A model generated the notes under the pieces. The model was not told the DNA's origin. It saw only the letters and a list, made by a program, of their open reading frames with translations, and ran no database searches. Shown here in pieces: positions 15,661-23,625 of a stretch of DNA of 64,000 bases. The position numbers and the translations under genes are program-made. The number at the start of each line of letters is the position of its first letter. Position 1 is the stretch's first letter. Where the stretch lies: the NCBI GenBank assembly GCA_934630705.1, contig CAKTWP010000005.1, positions 100,301 through 164,300 of the forward strand, written 5' to 3'. This DNA is from an uncultured Clostridia bacterium. GTDB lineage: Bacteria > Bacillota > Clostridia > Christensenellales > Aristaeellaceae.

Positions 15661-16623
15661 TCAGCCCCGCTGCGCTGCCGGGGAGGTTCCGGGTGCGTCG
15701 TCGTCCTCCTCATCGCTGCGGATACCACCGGTGCTGACCAGCTGCGCCAGCGCGGCCGTTACCAGCGGATCGTAGCGCTGGGGCATGGCCTGCAATTCCG
15801 CCGCCGCTTCCGCAAAGGTTTTCACGCGGTTGTATCCCCGATCGCTGGTCATGGCGTCAAAGGCGTCGGCCACGGCCAGAATCCGGCTTTCGAAGGGAAT
15901 CTGATCGCCCTTCAGCCCGCGGGGATAACCGCTGCCGTCCATCCGCTCATGATGGCTATGGGCCAGCTCGGCGATGCGGGGGCCATATTTGGGCAGCAGA
16001 ATCCGGGCGCTGTCTGCGGCATGCTGCTGGATTAAAGCGTATTCTTCGTCTGTCAGCCGTTCTTTTTTGCGCAGAATCTCTCCGGGCACGTTGCATTTGC
16101 CCACGTCATGGAACAGCGCGCCGATGATGAAATCCTCCATGGACAGGCCGGGGCAGTGATCCCGCAGCGCCTCATAGAGGTGCAGGGCATAGCGCATCAC
16201 GGCGTGGCTGTGTCGCTTGGTATAATGATCGATTTCATCAATGTGGCGCAGCAGCCCCTGCAGCTCCTCCTGCCAATAGGCCTGCTCGTCAAACACCGGG
16301 CAATTGGACATATACACCAGCAGCGCCGTTTCCACGCACCGCAGCCGCACATTCTGCTTCAGCCCTCGGATATAAAACGAATCTCCGGGCATCAGCCGCA
16401 CCGGCTCGGGGGAGAGCAGCAGCTCGATCTGCCCGGTATGCACGAAGAAAAACTCCATGTCGTCCGGGCTTTCTCCGGCATACAGCCAAAGGGTGGCCCC
16501 GCGATTGACATGCTGGGTCATGATTTCCACCCGGCCCTTTTTGGCCAGCAGCGAAAGGCCCTCCGGGCTGCCCGGAATCTGGGCCTGGGCGTCCTGAGCA
16601 CAATGATAAAACAGGCCTTCCAT
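15661..16623 (-). CDS. HD-GYP phosphodiesterase-like protein with N-terminal cupin-like domain
   Basis: This protein of about 320 residues has two parts. Residues 1-110 resemble a small cupin beta-barrel (F-F-F-V-H-T-G-Q-I-E-L-L-L and P-G-D-S-F-Y-I-R-G). Residues 130-300 form an HD-GYP domain with H-D-V-G-K, H-H-E-R-M-D-G-S-G-Y-P and D-A-F-D-A-M-T-S-D-R-G-Y. HD-GYP enzymes hydrolyse cyclic-di-GMP or related cyclic dinucleotides, and the metal-ligand residues appear intact. The tail is acidic. ATG at 16623 is preferred over TTG at 16629, because GGGGGG stands 7 bases before it. The cupin-like domain probably senses a ligand that sets the output; this is inferred. Confidence 0.87.
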   Translation of the reverse strand: MEGLFYHCAQDAQAQIPGSPEGLSLLAKKGRVEIMTQHVNRGATLWLYAGESPDDMEFFFVHTGQIELLLSPEPVRLMPGDSFYIRGLKQNVRLRCVETALLVYMSNCPVFDEQAYWQEELQGLLRHIDEIDHYTKRHSHAVMRYALHLYEALRDHCPGLSMEDFIIGALFHDVGKCNVPGEILRKKERLTDEEYALIQQHAADSARILLPKYGPRIAELAHSHHERMDGSGYPRGLKGDQIPFESRILAVADAFDAMTSDRGYNRVKTFAEAAAELQAMPQRYDPLVTAALAQLVSTGGIRSDEEDDDAPGTSPAAQRG

Positions 16624-16668
16624 CTGCAATCCCCCCTTTATGGTACGCCGAACAATCGTCTGAAATGC

Positions 16669-16692
16669 AAAAGCCGCGCTCCGGCTCGCGGC
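16669..16692 (-). terminator. Terminator of the small secreted protein gene
   Basis: Minus strand GCCGCG (16692-16687) and CGCGGC (16678-16673) form a stem around an 8-base loop, followed by TTTTGCATTT. Confidence 0.7.
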
Positions 16693-16724
16693 CGATGCGC
16701 GGTTTCATCCGGGCGTGAGGCCCA

Positions 16725-17090
16725 TCAGGGAACGTTAATCACCCGCAGAGGATCAATCCAGAGAATCTGGCCGTCCACATCATAGGGCACATATTCGCAT
16801 ACCACCGTCAGCCCTGTGGTGGCGCTGACCCGCTGGGCGTACAGCAGCACAGGCCGGTTTGTCTGATCCACGGACCACAGCAACCATTCGGTATCGTCAT
16901 AGGGCGTAATCTGTGCGATTCTAATCAGCCGCTGCACCTGAGCGTTGGCGCTGTCCACCATGCGATAGAGCGTTTTGGTCTGCAATTCTTTTTGATAGCG
17001 CTTGTAATCGAAGCTCCATGCGGATGCACAGGAGCATGTGAACACCATCACCAGCATCACGGCGGCAAGAACACGAAACGCTTTTTTCAT
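16725..17090 (-). CDS. Small secreted protein of unknown function
   Basis: This 121-residue protein starts with a clear signal peptide (M-K-K-A-F-R-V through about S-A-W28) and has a mature part of about 95 residues with no recognised domain. The mature sequence begins S-F-D-Y-K-R-Y and ends V-I-N-V-P. A cysteine before S-A-W (F-T-C-S-C-A-S) leaves lipid attachment possible. ATG at 17090 is chosen for the signal peptide and for GAGGGAGG upstream; the frame is open 31 codons further but crosses the promoter. It has its own promoter and terminator. Confidence 0.7.
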   Translation of the reverse strand: MKKAFRVLAAVMLVMVFTCSCASAWSFDYKRYQKELQTKTLYRMVDSANAQVQRLIRIAQITPYDDTEWLLWSVDQTNRPVLLYAQRVSATTGLTVVCEYVPYDVDGQILWIDPLRVINVP

Positions 17091-17154
17091 TAACAGGCCC
17101 TCCCTCAACGTAAAGCTTATCTTCCAGCGGAACCTTACTTCAGTAATCAATGAC

Positions 17155-17183
17155 ATTTTACACAATTTCGGAAGATCTGTCAA
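17155..17183 (-). promoter_or_regulatory. Promoter of the small secreted protein gene
   Basis: Minus-strand TTGACA (17183-17178) and TAAAAT (17160-17155) with a 17-base spacer. Confidence 0.8.
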
Positions 17184-17265
17184 ATCTTTTTTCCATATGT
17201 ATTTATCTATTTATCGATGCATGCCATATACATGTAGCTGAACTGCAAAATTTTGCAAAAGGTGA

Positions 17266-17294
17266 TTGACAGCCGGCGCGTACCGTGCCATACT
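17266..17294 (+). promoter_or_regulatory. Promoter of the radical SAM gene
   Basis: TTGACA (17266-17271) and CATACT (17289-17294) with a 17-base spacer, about 30 bases before the start codon. Confidence 0.7.
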
Positions 17295-17324
17295 GGAGAA
17301 AAATCCCCAGGAGGAACACGCAGA

Positions 17325-18449
17325 ATGAAGATTTCCAAACAGGACGCGCTGACCTGGTTTTCTTTTTTTGCCATGCTGCCCGAGGAAGAAGAACTGCTGC
17401 CCCATCAGCAGGAGCTGGCCTATGCCGCGCTGGCGCAGATCGAGGCTGCCGTGGAGCAGCGCCGGCAGGCTCTGATGGCGCAGATTCCCCATCTGCATTC
17501 TTTGGAGGGGCGCACGTATTTCGTGGGCGATCCGGAAAAATTCCCCCGGGGCTGCCGTTCCTGCCTGCTGGGCTCGGGGCTCAGCGCCGTGCGCAAAACC
17601 AACAAATGCAACATCCAGTGCAAATTCTGCTATAATTACGGCGAGCTGGATTGCCAGCCGCCCATTGGCGAGGGCATGTGGGAAATCGGGGGCACCAAGT
17701 TTTACGAGGACGATATTCCCCTGCTGCTTTCCATTCAGAAAAAGCCCACGGGCATCGCCTATGTATATCTGGAACCCTTCATGGAAATTGAAAAATATTA
17801 TGGAGTGATTGCCAAATTCCACGCCGCGGGGGTGCATCAGCATCTGTATACCAACGGCACCCTGGCCACGGAAGAAAACCTGCGGGCGCTGGGGGAGGCC
17901 GGGCTGGATGAGCTGCGGTTTAATCTGGGGGCCAGCGGCTGTGCCGACCGGGTGATCGAGAATATCACGCTGGCCAAGCGGTTCATTCCCTATGTAGGCG
18001 TCGAAACGCCCATGACCCCGGAATTTTACGAAGCCTTCCAGCACAAGAAAGCGCGGATTCTGGCCACGGGCCTGGATTTTATGAACTGCGCCGAGCTGCA
18101 TCTGAACCCCAACAACCTCGATAATTATGCCGGAGAAAACCTGTATATGTGCCGTCAGGGCTATATTTCCCCGATCTGGAGCCGGGAAATCACCCTGCGG
18201 CTCATGGCCCAGGCGGAGAAGGAGGACTGGGGCATCGTGGTGCATGATTGCTCCAACCGCACCAAGTTCGCCCGAGATCTGAACCTGCGGGGGAAGGAGG
18301 GCGGCTGGTTCGGCGCCAGCACCTATGCCAGCGAGTTCCCGCGGCTGCCCTTTGAGGCGTTTTTGCCGGTATTGCAGGATGATTCCTTCCATTTTATTGA
18401 GGAAGAACCGCTGCCCGCGGGCTATCGGCCCGGAGACATCGTTCTCTGA
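17325..18449 (+). CDS. Radical SAM protein of unknown function
   Basis: This 374-residue protein has the radical SAM signature C95-N-I-Q-C99-K-F-C102, which should hold the SAM-binding [4Fe-4S] cluster. Another pair, C77 and C80 in R-G-C-R-S-C-L-L-G, lies just ahead, and later cysteines (C110, the M-N-C in mid-protein, M-C-R, H-D-C-S) could hold a further cluster. An N-terminal helical segment of about 70 residues precedes the core. The motif Y-L-E-P-F-M-E, N-G-T-L-A and the H-L-N-P-N-N-L block suggest a TIM-barrel core similar to AdoMet activases. There is no substrate peptide or partner gene next to it; it is monocistronic, followed by a tRNA. ATG at 17325 follows AGGAGG. Confidence 0.82.
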   Translation: MKISKQDALTWFSFFAMLPEEEELLPHQQELAYAALAQIEAAVEQRRQALMAQIPHLHSLEGRTYFVGDPEKFPRGCRSCLLGSGLSAVRKTNKCNIQCKFCYNYGELDCQPPIGEGMWEIGGTKFYEDDIPLLLSIQKKPTGIAYVYLEPFMEIEKYYGVIAKFHAAGVHQHLYTNGTLATEENLRALGEAGLDELRFNLGASGCADRVIENITLAKRFIPYVGVETPMTPEFYEAFQHKKARILATGLDFMNCAELHLNPNNLDNYAGENLYMCRQGYISPIWSREITLRLMAQAEKEDWGIVVHDCSNRTKFARDLNLRGKEGGWFGASTYASEFPRLPFEAFLPVLQDDSFHFIEEEPLPAGYRPGDIVL

Positions 18450-18516
18450 GCGGCCGAAGCCGCCCGGGCCGGGCCGCCAAGCTGCCCGGGAAAGGAAGAA
18501 ATTTGCCAGCGTCCCC

Positions 18517-18545
18517 TTGACAGAACGATTTTTCGGTGTTATACT
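18517..18545 (+). promoter_or_regulatory. Promoter of tRNA-Arg
   Basis: TTGACA (18517-18522) and TATACT (18540-18545) with a 17-base spacer, 29 bases before the tRNA. Confidence 0.82.
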
Positions 18546-18574
18546 GTTTGGGCACTTGGAAATCAGGTGCCTAT

Positions 18575-18651
18575 GGACCCGTAGCTCAGTTGGATAGAGT
18601 GACAGACTCCGACTCTGTAGGCCGCGCGTTCGAATCGCGCCGGGTTCACCA
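18575..18651 (+). tRNA. tRNA-Arg(CCG)
   Basis: A full cloverleaf of 77 bases: acceptor GGACCCG pairs with CGGGTTC, the D-arm is G-CTCAGTTGGATAGAG-T, the anticodon stem ACAGA/TCTGT encloses C-T-CCG-A-C, and the T-loop is GTTCGAATC. CCA is encoded. Anticodon CCG reads the arginine codon CGG, which is common in these genes. Confidence 0.96.
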
Positions 18652-18654
18652 AAG

Positions 18655-18683
18655 GCCGTCTCTGAAAAGGGGACGGCTTTTTT
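18655..18683 (+). terminator. Terminator of tRNA-Arg
   Basis: GCCGTC (18655-18660) pairs with GACGGC (18672-18677), followed by six T. Confidence 0.88.
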
Positions 18684-18810
18684 GTGCTATTCATGGAATG
18701 CTGCGCGCCTTTCTGATTTTGCAGCCGGGTTTGACCCGAGGTTCCTTTTGCGGTTGCGCTTTGCCGGCGTTTTCTGCGTCCATGCGCTTGCCGGGCGGCG
18801 ATTTGAGCAA

Positions 18811-18842
18811 TAAAAAAACCGCGGACGAATCCATCCGCGGTT
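18811..18842 (-). terminator. Terminator of tRNA-Leu
   Basis: On the minus strand CCGCGGA and TCCGCGG form a 7-bp stem (about 9 bp with flanking A-T pairs), followed by seven T. The stem begins right at the encoded CCA end. Confidence 0.88.
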
Positions 18843-18923
18843 GGTGCCGATGGTGAGACTCGAACTCACACGGTTTCCCGCCGCATTTTGAGTGCGGTGC
18901 GTCTGCCATTCCGCCACATCGGC
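18842..18923 (-). tRNA. tRNA-Leu(CAA)
   Basis: On the minus strand the acceptor GCCGATG pairs with CATCGGC, the anticodon stem CCGCA/TGCGG encloses C-T-CAA-A-A, a long variable arm is present as in class II tRNAs, the T-loop is GTTCGAGTC, and CCA is encoded. Anticodon CAA reads UUG. Confidence 0.95.
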
Positions 18924-18932
18924 AACAAATCT

Positions 18933-18961
18933 ATCATATCATGTAACCGCTGAAAAAGCAA
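18933..18961 (-). promoter_or_regulatory. Promoter of tRNA-Leu
   Basis: Minus-strand TTGCTT (18961-18956) and TATGAT (18938-18933) with a 17-base spacer, 10 bases before the tRNA. Confidence 0.78.
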
Positions 18962-19039
18962 GCCCTTGCCGCGAATTTTCGGCAGGTTTCCGGCAGGAGA
19001 GAGGCGCTAAATGTAATGATTTCGAAACAGGTTTCACGC

Positions 19040-19068
19040 TTTACATTCGCGGCCAAAAGCGATATAAT
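19040..19068 (+). promoter_or_regulatory. Promoter of the helix-tethered ABC operon
   Basis: TTTACA (19040-19045) and perfect TATAAT (19063-19068) with a 17-base spacer. A GAAAC-AG-GTTTC palindrome (19024-19035) lies just upstream. Confidence 0.85.
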
Positions 19069-19093
19069 AAAATTGCCATGCGATGAAAAAATC

Positions 19094-19107
19094 CCATGCG
19101 CGCATGG
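19094..19107. promoter_or_regulatory. Perfect palindrome in the leader of the binding-protein gene
   Basis: CCATGCGCGCATGG is a perfect 14-base palindrome about 25 bases after the -10 box and before the ribosome site. It resembles a LacI/GntR-type operator in position, but no regulator gene lies nearby. Confidence 0.5.
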
Positions 19108-19135
19108 CGAATAAGGATTATTTGGGAGGGCAATT

Positions 19136-20761
19136 ATGAACAAGAAGGTATGGATCGTGCTGACGGTTGTTGCGATCATCGCCGCTGTGGTGGTTGGCGT
19201 TGTGGGCAGCAATAAAGCCAGCAGCCTGAACAAGACCATCGACGAGCTCAACGCCAAGGTGGCCAGCCTGGAAGGCGACCTGGCCGCCGCCAACGAAGCC
19301 GCCAAGACGGCCTCCGAAGCCCAGACCGCTGCGGACGAGCTGAACAAGACCATTGAAGAACTCAACGCCAAGGTGGCCGCGCTGGAAACCGAGCTGGCCG
19401 CCGCCAAGGACGAAGCCGAAAAGGCCAAGGCCGAAGTCGTACCCACCCCCGCTCCCTCTGAGGAGCCCAAGGTGGAAGCTACCGAAGAACCCAAGGCCGA
19501 AGCTACCGAAGAACCCAAGGCTGAAGAAACCGCCGCTCCCGCTGCGCAGGCTGCTGCCGAAGGCACGCCCGTTGCCGCGGGAAAGACGGTCGTGACCATC
19601 TGGTCCACCTTTACCGACGCCCAGAAGGCGTATCTGGAAAAGACCGCCGCGGATTTCACCGCGTCCCAGGATCAGTATGAAGTGGTCGTGCAGGATCAGC
19701 CCCGGGCCGATTTCAACAACAACGTGTATAACGGCGTTGTGAACGGCGTGGGCCCCGACATCATCTTCAACTACGCTTCCGAAGCCGCTTCCTATGTGAA
19801 CGCCGGCCTGGTTGCCAACCTGGACGAATACATCTATGACGAAACCATCGGCATCCCGGATTTCGACGAGCTGCTGCCCCAGTATCTGCTGGACGAAATG
19901 AACGCCATGGAAGACGGCCATATCCACTGGATTCCCGGCGTGACCACCGGCCCCATCCTCTATTATAACAAGACCCTGCTGGACGAGCTGCAGATCGAAG
20001 TGCCCACCACCTGGGACGAGCTGGTGGCTGCCTGCGACAAGATCCGCGAAGCCAAGCCCGACGTGCTGCCCTTCGGCATCGACTCCCTCACCGATATTCT
20101 CCAGACCTTCATCATGGAAGCGGGCCATGGCTATATCGACACCGAGAAGAAGGAAGTCACCTTCGGCGACGCTGTGGACGTGATCAAGTGGTACGGCGAG
20201 CAGTGCCAGAACGGCAACTTCGCCATCACCCCGCCCTCCGGCAACTATTTCTCTGACGACTTCAACACCGGCAAGGTGGCCATGTATTACGGCTCCTGCG
20301 CCGGCGTGCCCTACATCAAGCCCGTGGACTTCGAATATGGCACCGCCAAGGCCCCTGTGACCGCCGGCGGCAAGGGCGCGTATTCCATCTGGAACCGCGG
20401 CCCCATCGTGTTCCACTACGAAGGCCAGGAAGCCCGTGAAGTGGGCGCGTATCTGTTTGTGAAGTACATGCTGGCCACTGCCGAAGTGTCCGAAGGCTGG
20501 GCCGAGGCCATGGAAGCCCTGACCCCCTGGAAGAACGCCCAGCAGGTGGAAGGCTACGATGCGTTTGTGGCGGCCCATCCCGCGCTGCAGGCTGTTTCCG
20601 ATAACTTTGACATCGGCGTGACCTTCCCCTCCGTGACCGGCGCTGCCCAGGTGCGCAACGCGATCAAGGAAATGGGTACGCTGGTTGCCGGTGGCACGGA
20701 CGCTGCCGAAGCGCTGGCTGCCTGCGTGGAAACCTGCAACAACGCGCTGCAGGGCAAGTAA
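19136..20761 (+). CDS. ABC transporter solute-binding protein tethered by an N-terminal helix and coiled coil
   Basis: This 541-residue protein ends in a standard CUT1-type binding fold (from about 150: V-V-T-I-W-S-T-F-T-D; W-I-P-G-V-T-T-G-P-I-L-Y-Y-N-K-T). Its front is unusual. Residues 5-24 form a membrane helix with no lipobox cysteine. Residues 27-101 form a heptad-rich coiled coil with a duplicated 16-residue unit at 31-46 and 69-84 (L-N-K-T-I-D/E-E-L-N-A-K-V-A-S/A-L-E). Residues 102-148 are a Pro/Glu/Ala linker with repeated E-E-P-K. The binding domain is thus held on a stalk and not on a lipid. It heads an operon with ATPase and two permeases and is followed by a strong partial terminator. 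The sugar is unknown. Confidence 0.88.
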   Translation: MNKKVWIVLTVVAIIAAVVVGVVGSNKASSLNKTIDELNAKVASLEGDLAAANEAAKTASEAQTAADELNKTIEELNAKVAALETELAAAKDEAEKAKAEVVPTPAPSEEPKVEATEEPKAEATEEPKAEETAAPAAQAAAEGTPVAAGKTVVTIWSTFTDAQKAYLEKTAADFTASQDQYEVVVQDQPRADFNNNVYNGVVNGVGPDIIFNYASEAASYVNAGLVANLDEYIYDETIGIPDFDELLPQYLLDEMNAMEDGHIHWIPGVTTGPILYYNKTLLDELQIEVPTTWDELVAACDKIREAKPDVLPFGIDSLTDILQTFIMEAGHGYIDTEKKEVTFGDAVDVIKWYGEQCQNGNFAITPPSGNYFSDDFNTGKVAMYYGSCAGVPYIKPVDFEYGTAKAPVTAGGKGAYSIWNRGPIVFHYEGQEAREVGAYLFVKYMLATAEVSEGWAEAMEALTPWKNAQQVEGYDAFVAAHPALQAVSDNFDIGVTFPSVTGAAQVRNAIKEMGTLVAGGTDAAEALAACVETCNNALQGK

Positions 20762-20775
20762 TTCATTGTCCAGAC

Positions 20776-20809
20776 GGAGAACCGGAGCAGCCTCCGGTTC
20801 TCCTTTTTT
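20776..20809 (+). terminator. Strong hairpin terminator after the binding-protein gene
   Basis: GGAGAACCGGAG (20776-20787) and CTCCGGTTCTCC (20792-20803) form a perfect 12-bp stem with a CAGC loop and six T. Partial read-through would give more binding protein than membrane components, a common pattern in such operons. Confidence 0.93.
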
Positions 20810-20830
20810 CGCACATGCGGCGCGGGAAAG

Positions 20831-20955
20831 CGCCGGGAAGCGTCTCTATAAGGGCATGCTTCCCGGCGGCTGCCCGGCCCGGGTGGACAGGGCAGAGCGC
20901 CTTGCGCAGAGACGCTTTGCCGTATCCATCGGATGCGGGTATCGGTCTGTTTTTT
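20831..20955 (+). ncRNA. Structured leader between binding protein and ATPase genes
   Basis: Three hairpins are possible. Stem A is CGCCGGGAAGC (20831-20841) with GCTTCCCGGCG (20858-20868), 11 bp perfect. Stem B is AAGCGTCTCT (20838-20847) with AGAGACGCTT (20908-20917), 10 bp perfect, and shares 20838-20841 with stem A, so A and B exclude each other. Stem C is CCGTATCC (20920-20927) with GGGTATCGG (20937-20945), one bulge, followed by TCTGTTTTTTG, which resembles a terminator. The set looks like an attenuation or antitermination leader, but matches no riboswitch class I know. Confidence 0.5.
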
Positions 20956-20988
20956 GTCATCATCACAGCAGAAGGCGAGGATTCGGGT

Positions 20989-22053
20989 ATGCAAGTTAGG
21001 CTTGAGAACGTTACCAAGAAATTTCCCGGGGTTACGGCGGTGGACACCTTTTCGGTCACGCTGCCCGATGGGGAGCTGATCTGCCTGCTGGGGCCGTCCG
21101 GCTGCGGCAAATCCACCATCCTGAATATGCTTTCGGGCATCATTCCGGTGTCGGGGGGCAATATTTATTTCGATGATGAAAATGTCACCAAGCTGCCTCC
21201 CGAGGAGCGGGGCATCGGATTGGTGTTCCAGAATTATGCCCTGTATCCCCACATGACGGTGCTGGAAAACATCTGTTTTCCCCTGGAAATCAAGCGGGTG
21301 CCCAAGGAGGAGCGGGTGCGCCGGGCCACGGAAATGGCCAGGCTGGTGCACGTGGATATGCTGCTGAACCGCAAGCCTAAGGAGCTTTCCGGCGGTCAGC
21401 AGCAGCGGGTGGCCATCGCCCGGGCGCTGGTGAAGGAGCCCCGGCTTCTGCTGCTGGATGAGCCGCTTTCCAATCTGGACGCACGGCTGCGCCTGGAAAT
21501 GCGGGAGGAAATCCGCCGCATTCAGCTGCAAACCCAGGTGACCACCATTTTCGTCACCCACGACCAGGAAGAAGCCATGTCCATTTCCGATCATATCGTG
21601 CTGATGCGGGACGGCGTGATGCAGCAGTTTGATCAGCCACAGGTGCTTTACGATGACCCGGCCAATCAGTTCGTGGCCGATTTTCTGGGCAATCCGCCCA
21701 TCAATAACCTGCCTGGCACGGTGCGCGGCGGCGTGTTTACCACCGAGGATGGCAAGGCCAGCGTGAAGCTGCCCCTGCTTGCCCGGGTGCCGGAAGGGAA
21801 AAAGGTAAATCTGTCGGTGCGCAGCGAGAGCTTCCAGGTGGCCAAGGCCCCGGGGGAGGATACGATGCGCTGCCAGGTGACGGGCGTATTCAAAACCGGC
21901 AAGGAGGAAATGGCCTCCTTCCTGTTTGGCGATGTGGCCTTCCGGGCATATATCGATCTGGAGGAGGGCCTGCAAAAGGGCCAGGAGGTGGACCTGGCGC
22001 TGAAGAACCGGGGCGTGTTCGTGTTTGACCGGGAATCGGGGGTGCGCTACTGA
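20989..22053 (+). CDS. CUT1-type sugar ABC transporter ATPase (MalK/MsmX-like)
   Basis: This 354-residue nucleotide-binding subunit has Walker A G-P-S-G-C-G-K-S-T, the Q-loop V-F-Q-N-Y-A-L-Y-P-H-M-T, signature L-S-G-G-Q-Q-Q-R-V, Walker B L-L-L-L-D-E-P-L-S-N-L-D, and the switch H-D-Q-E-E-A. A C-terminal beta domain of about 110 residues follows, as in MalK. It powers the two permeases encoded directly after it; the first permease start overlaps its TGA by one base. ATG at 20989 is the first with a ribosome site (GAGG, 8 bases before); the open frame upstream runs through the structured leader. Confidence 0.93.
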   Translation: MQVRLENVTKKFPGVTAVDTFSVTLPDGELICLLGPSGCGKSTILNMLSGIIPVSGGNIYFDDENVTKLPPEERGIGLVFQNYALYPHMTVLENICFPLEIKRVPKEERVRRATEMARLVHVDMLLNRKPKELSGGQQQRVAIARALVKEPRLLLLDEPLSNLDARLRLEMREEIRRIQLQTQVTTIFVTHDQEEAMSISDHIVLMRDGVMQQFDQPQVLYDDPANQFVADFLGNPPINNLPGTVRGGVFTTEDGKASVKLPLLARVPEGKKVNLSVRSESFQVAKAPGEDTMRCQVTGVFKTGKEEMASFLFGDVAFRAYIDLEEGLQKGQEVDLALKNRGVFVFDRESGVRY

Positions 22054-23606
22054 TGACCCAGAAGCTGCCATTTCAGGAGCCTTTTCGCCGCTCTCGCAGG
22101 CGGAGCAACACCCGGCGGCTCCTGTTCCATTTCGTGCTGTTCACGCTCCTTGGCGCGGCGCTGATTGCCATGGGTGTATTTGGCCGGGTGCAGCTGCATG
22201 CCATTTTTGATGCGACGGTGCAATCCGCCCGGGCCAATCTGCTGGTCAGCGACGCCACGGAAAAAGTGAAGGCTGTGGCTGAGGCTCCCACAGCCGGCAA
22301 TTCCGAAAAGCGTCCCATTTCCAACGGCCTTTCCTCCAAGAGCAAGGCCGTGAAAACAGAAAGCGCCCGAATGCTGCAGGAGGGCGCGACAGATGAAAAC
22401 GTGCTGGCCTATTTGTATGACACCCTGGCCCAGGCGGCCGTTTCCCGGCTCAAGGCGGAGGATGAGGCCCAGGCCGCGCTGATGGAAAAGGTGACGGCGG
22501 CCTTGACCCAGCAGCGGGCGGACGTGATCGCCTCCGTGCAGGCGGACGTTGCCCAGAAGGTCGCGCAGATGTCCGTGGATGATATCCGCAAGGGCCTGTC
22601 CCGGGATACGGCGCATTACGTGCCCATGTATTACAGCCTGATTATGCTGATCGTGGGCGGCGTGCTGCTGGCGCTGGCGCTGGCGCTGGGCGCGGTGGCG
22701 TTTTTCGCGGGGGAGGATGCCCGGAAAAAGGTGACGGACGTGGTAGAGCCCATGGACTATCTGCTGCCCTTCTTTTTCGGGGTGATCGTGTTCACGCTCT
22801 ATCCCATGATCCGTGTGTTCATCATGGCGTTTCAGGAGCGCTATCAGCTTACGGGGGAATACCTGGGATGGGGCCTGGGAAATTTCCGGGATGTGCTGTT
22901 TGGCGTGAATACCAAGCTGCCCCAGGCGCTGGGAAACACGTTCCTGTATGTGCTGCTCACGGTGCCCATTTCCACGGTGCTGTCGCTGGTGCTGGCGTAT
23001 CTGCTGAACCAGAAAATCAAGCTCCGCGCCCTGTTCCAGACGGCGTATTTCCTGCCCATGGTCACGTCGGCCACCGCCGTGGGGCTGGTATGGAAGTTTA
23101 TGTTCCATGACAACTATGGCATCATCAACTGGCTGCTGTCCCTGTTCGGGGGAGCGAAGGTGGCCTGGCTGACCAATCCGGCCTTCTCCATGGCCGTGAT
23201 GGTGATTTACGGCGTGTGGGATTCTCTGCCCTTCACCATCATCCTGCTGATTTCCGGCCTGCAGAATATAGATGATCATTATTACACCGTGGCCAAGGTG
23301 GATGGGGCGAAGGCCAAGCGGATTTTCTTCCGCATCACCGTGCCGCTCCTGTCGCCCACCATCGGGCTGGTGCTGATTATCAACAGCATTTCGGCCTTCA
23401 AGGTGTTCAACTCCGTGGTGGTGCTGTTCTCGGGGTATCCGGGACCCATGTATAATATGTATACCATGACTTATTATATCTATGAGCAGATCAAAACCAA
23501 TATGGAATACGGCCGGGCGGCGGCCGCGTCGCTGATTCTGTTCCTGTTTATTTTCCTGTTTACCATGCTCCAGCGCTTCATCCAGCGCAAATGGAAGTAT
23601 GACTGA
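22053..23606 (+). CDS. Sugar ABC transporter permease with N-terminal helical ectodomain
   Basis: This 517-residue permease is about 200 residues longer than typical family members. Residues 23-43 are a membrane helix, 45-190 an extracytoplasmic, helix-rich, charged segment (Q-A-A-L-M-E-K-V-T-A-A-L-T-Q-Q-R-A-D-V), and 193-219 a second membrane helix. From about 234 the normal six-helix MalF-like permease begins (Y-L-L-P-F-F-F-G-V), with the EAA-type loop near A-K-V-D-G-A-K-A-K-R-I-F-F. It overlaps the ATPase gene by one base. The extra module could touch the coiled-coil stalk of the binding protein; that is inference from shared architecture. Confidence 0.87.
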   Translation: MTQKLPFQEPFRRSRRRSNTRRLLFHFVLFTLLGAALIAMGVFGRVQLHAIFDATVQSARANLLVSDATEKVKAVAEAPTAGNSEKRPISNGLSSKSKAVKTESARMLQEGATDENVLAYLYDTLAQAAVSRLKAEDEAQAALMEKVTAALTQQRADVIASVQADVAQKVAQMSVDDIRKGLSRDTAHYVPMYYSLIMLIVGGVLLALALALGAVAFFAGEDARKKVTDVVEPMDYLLPFFFGVIVFTLYPMIRVFIMAFQERYQLTGEYLGWGLGNFRDVLFGVNTKLPQALGNTFLYVLLTVPISTVLSLVLAYLLNQKIKLRALFQTAYFLPMVTSATAVGLVWKFMFHDNYGIINWLLSLFGGAKVAWLTNPAFSMAVMVIYGVWDSLPFTIILLISGLQNIDDHYYTVAKVDGAKAKRIFFRITVPLLSPTIGLVLIINSISAFKVFNSVVVLFSGYPGPMYNMYTMTYYIYEQIKTNMEYGRAAAASLILFLFIFLFTMLQRFIQRKWKYD

Positions 23607-23625
23607 GAAAGGAGGCTGCTTGAAC

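Noticed and set aside
18655..18683. A third small RNA gene after tRNA-Arg
   Set aside because: The hairpin with six T is explained fully as the tRNA terminator.
19353..19595. An 80-codon Pro/Arg-rich frame inside the stalk region of the binding protein
   Set aside because: It is the shifted reading of the repeated coiled-coil and E-E-P-K codons, with no start signals.
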